This document shows, in pieces, positions 63,706 through 64,000 of a stretch of 64,000 nt of DNA (its first letter is position 1; the number at the start of each line of letters is the position of its first letter). Source of the DNA: a virus; the IMG/VR virus record IMGVR_UViG_3300042467_002158, positions 1 through 64,000 of that record; one strand, given 5' to 3'. The translations under genes were made by a program, and so were the position numbers. The notes below the pieces were generated by a model, which was given only the letters and a program-made list of their open reading frames with translations, had not been told where the DNA came from and did not search any database.

Positions 63706-64000
63706 CTAATCCATATATTTTCGACCAATACCTAAAATTTCTTCTCGTGAAACAGCACTTAATGATGTTAATACCTCAAATAGAAATCTTTTGTTATGGA
63801 TAGTCCCATTAAAACAATTTTCTCCTTCATTATTAATCCAATTTGCAATCATTAGATGGTTTGTCTTAAAATAAAACTTACCACTAACTTCACAATTATT
63901 CATCCTTTTTTTGAATGTACACCAATCTTCGTCATAATGTTTAACTGTGAATCCCATTTGTTGAAAGTCTAAGTATGTTATTTCTTCGTTACCATACTTA
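63706..64000 (-). CDS. Hypothetical protein, N-terminus beyond window
   Basis: An internal Met at 63957 could start an 83-residue protein, but the same frame stays open to the right edge (KYGNEEITYLDFQQMGFTVK), so the true start is probably outside the window. The visible part is a small mixed domain (DEDWCTFKKRMNNCEVSGKF, MIANWINNEGENCFNGTIHN). No family recognised. Confidence 0.5.
   Translation of the reverse strand, partial: KYGNEEITYLDFQQMGFTVKHYDEDWCTFKKRMNNCEVSGKFYFKTNHLMIANWINNEGENCFNGTIHNKRFLFEVLTSLSAVSREEILGIGRKYMD

Overview
The window looks like part of the genome of a large, T4-like, contractile-tailed phage that infects a member of the Bacteroidota, probably a flavobacterium. Three things support this. 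(1) It carries the T4 head module: terminase large subunit, portal, prohead protease, scaffold and major capsid protein, plus a gp55-like late sigma factor and a gp5-like OB-fold baseplate protein. (2) Several transcription units start at the Bacteroidota vegetative promoter TTG-N19/20-TAnnTTTG. (3) Start codons are preceded by A-rich leaders rather than Shine-Dalgarno sequences. The DNA is AT-rich and densely packed. Family names are from reading motifs by eye; no database search was run.

Layout. 1-6928 (minus): tail-fibre and adhesin-like structural genes, two with long Pro-Thr repeat linkers. 6982-9643 (plus): small virion or assembly genes. 9748-10653: a homing endonuclease, followed by a glycosyltransferase gene interrupted by one in-frame TGA. 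10640-24036 (plus): an island of glycosyltransferases, sugar-nucleotide enzymes and an FkbM methyltransferase, mixed with a DnaQ-like exonuclease, dUTPase, PhoH and a HAD-like protein. 24033-31237 (plus): late sigma factor, then baseplate and tail genes. 33040-45258 (mostly minus): capsid protein, scaffold, protease, GIY-YIG homing endonuclease, two proteins in the positions of T4 gp68 and gp67, portal with an HNH-containing intein, a Pro-Thr protein and terminase. A ribosomal protein bS21 gene is inserted there on the opposite strand. 45297-49853 (minus): virion-like and hypothetical genes. 49925-53996: divergent dnaK and clpC-like chaperone genes. 54060-58397: secreted CAP protein, a second secreted protein, two leader-bearing proteins and a metallopeptidase. 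58398-59992: no protein gene; a one-piece tmRNA on plus, and facing it a roughly 975-nt structured RNA of unknown class on minus. 59993-64000 (minus): M15 endolysin, small membrane proteins (possible holin), a membrane-anchored GAF protein and hypotheticals.

How it may fit together. Two promoter classes are visible. Host-type promoters drive the tmRNA, the giant RNA, bS21, a peptidase and a few small genes, which are probably early. A second motif, (G/A)TATTTAT(A/T), sits 4-35 nt before at least 20 start codons, always read in the gene's own direction, and is a candidate late promoter for the gp55-like sigma factor. tmRNA, bS21 and the giant RNA together suggest the phage intervenes in host translation. 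A set of proteins share short basic N-terminal leaders ending in (I/L/V)xE, resembling T4 capsid-targeting peptides cut by the gp21 protease; they may be packaged and injected. The glycan island could alter the host surface or decorate the virion.
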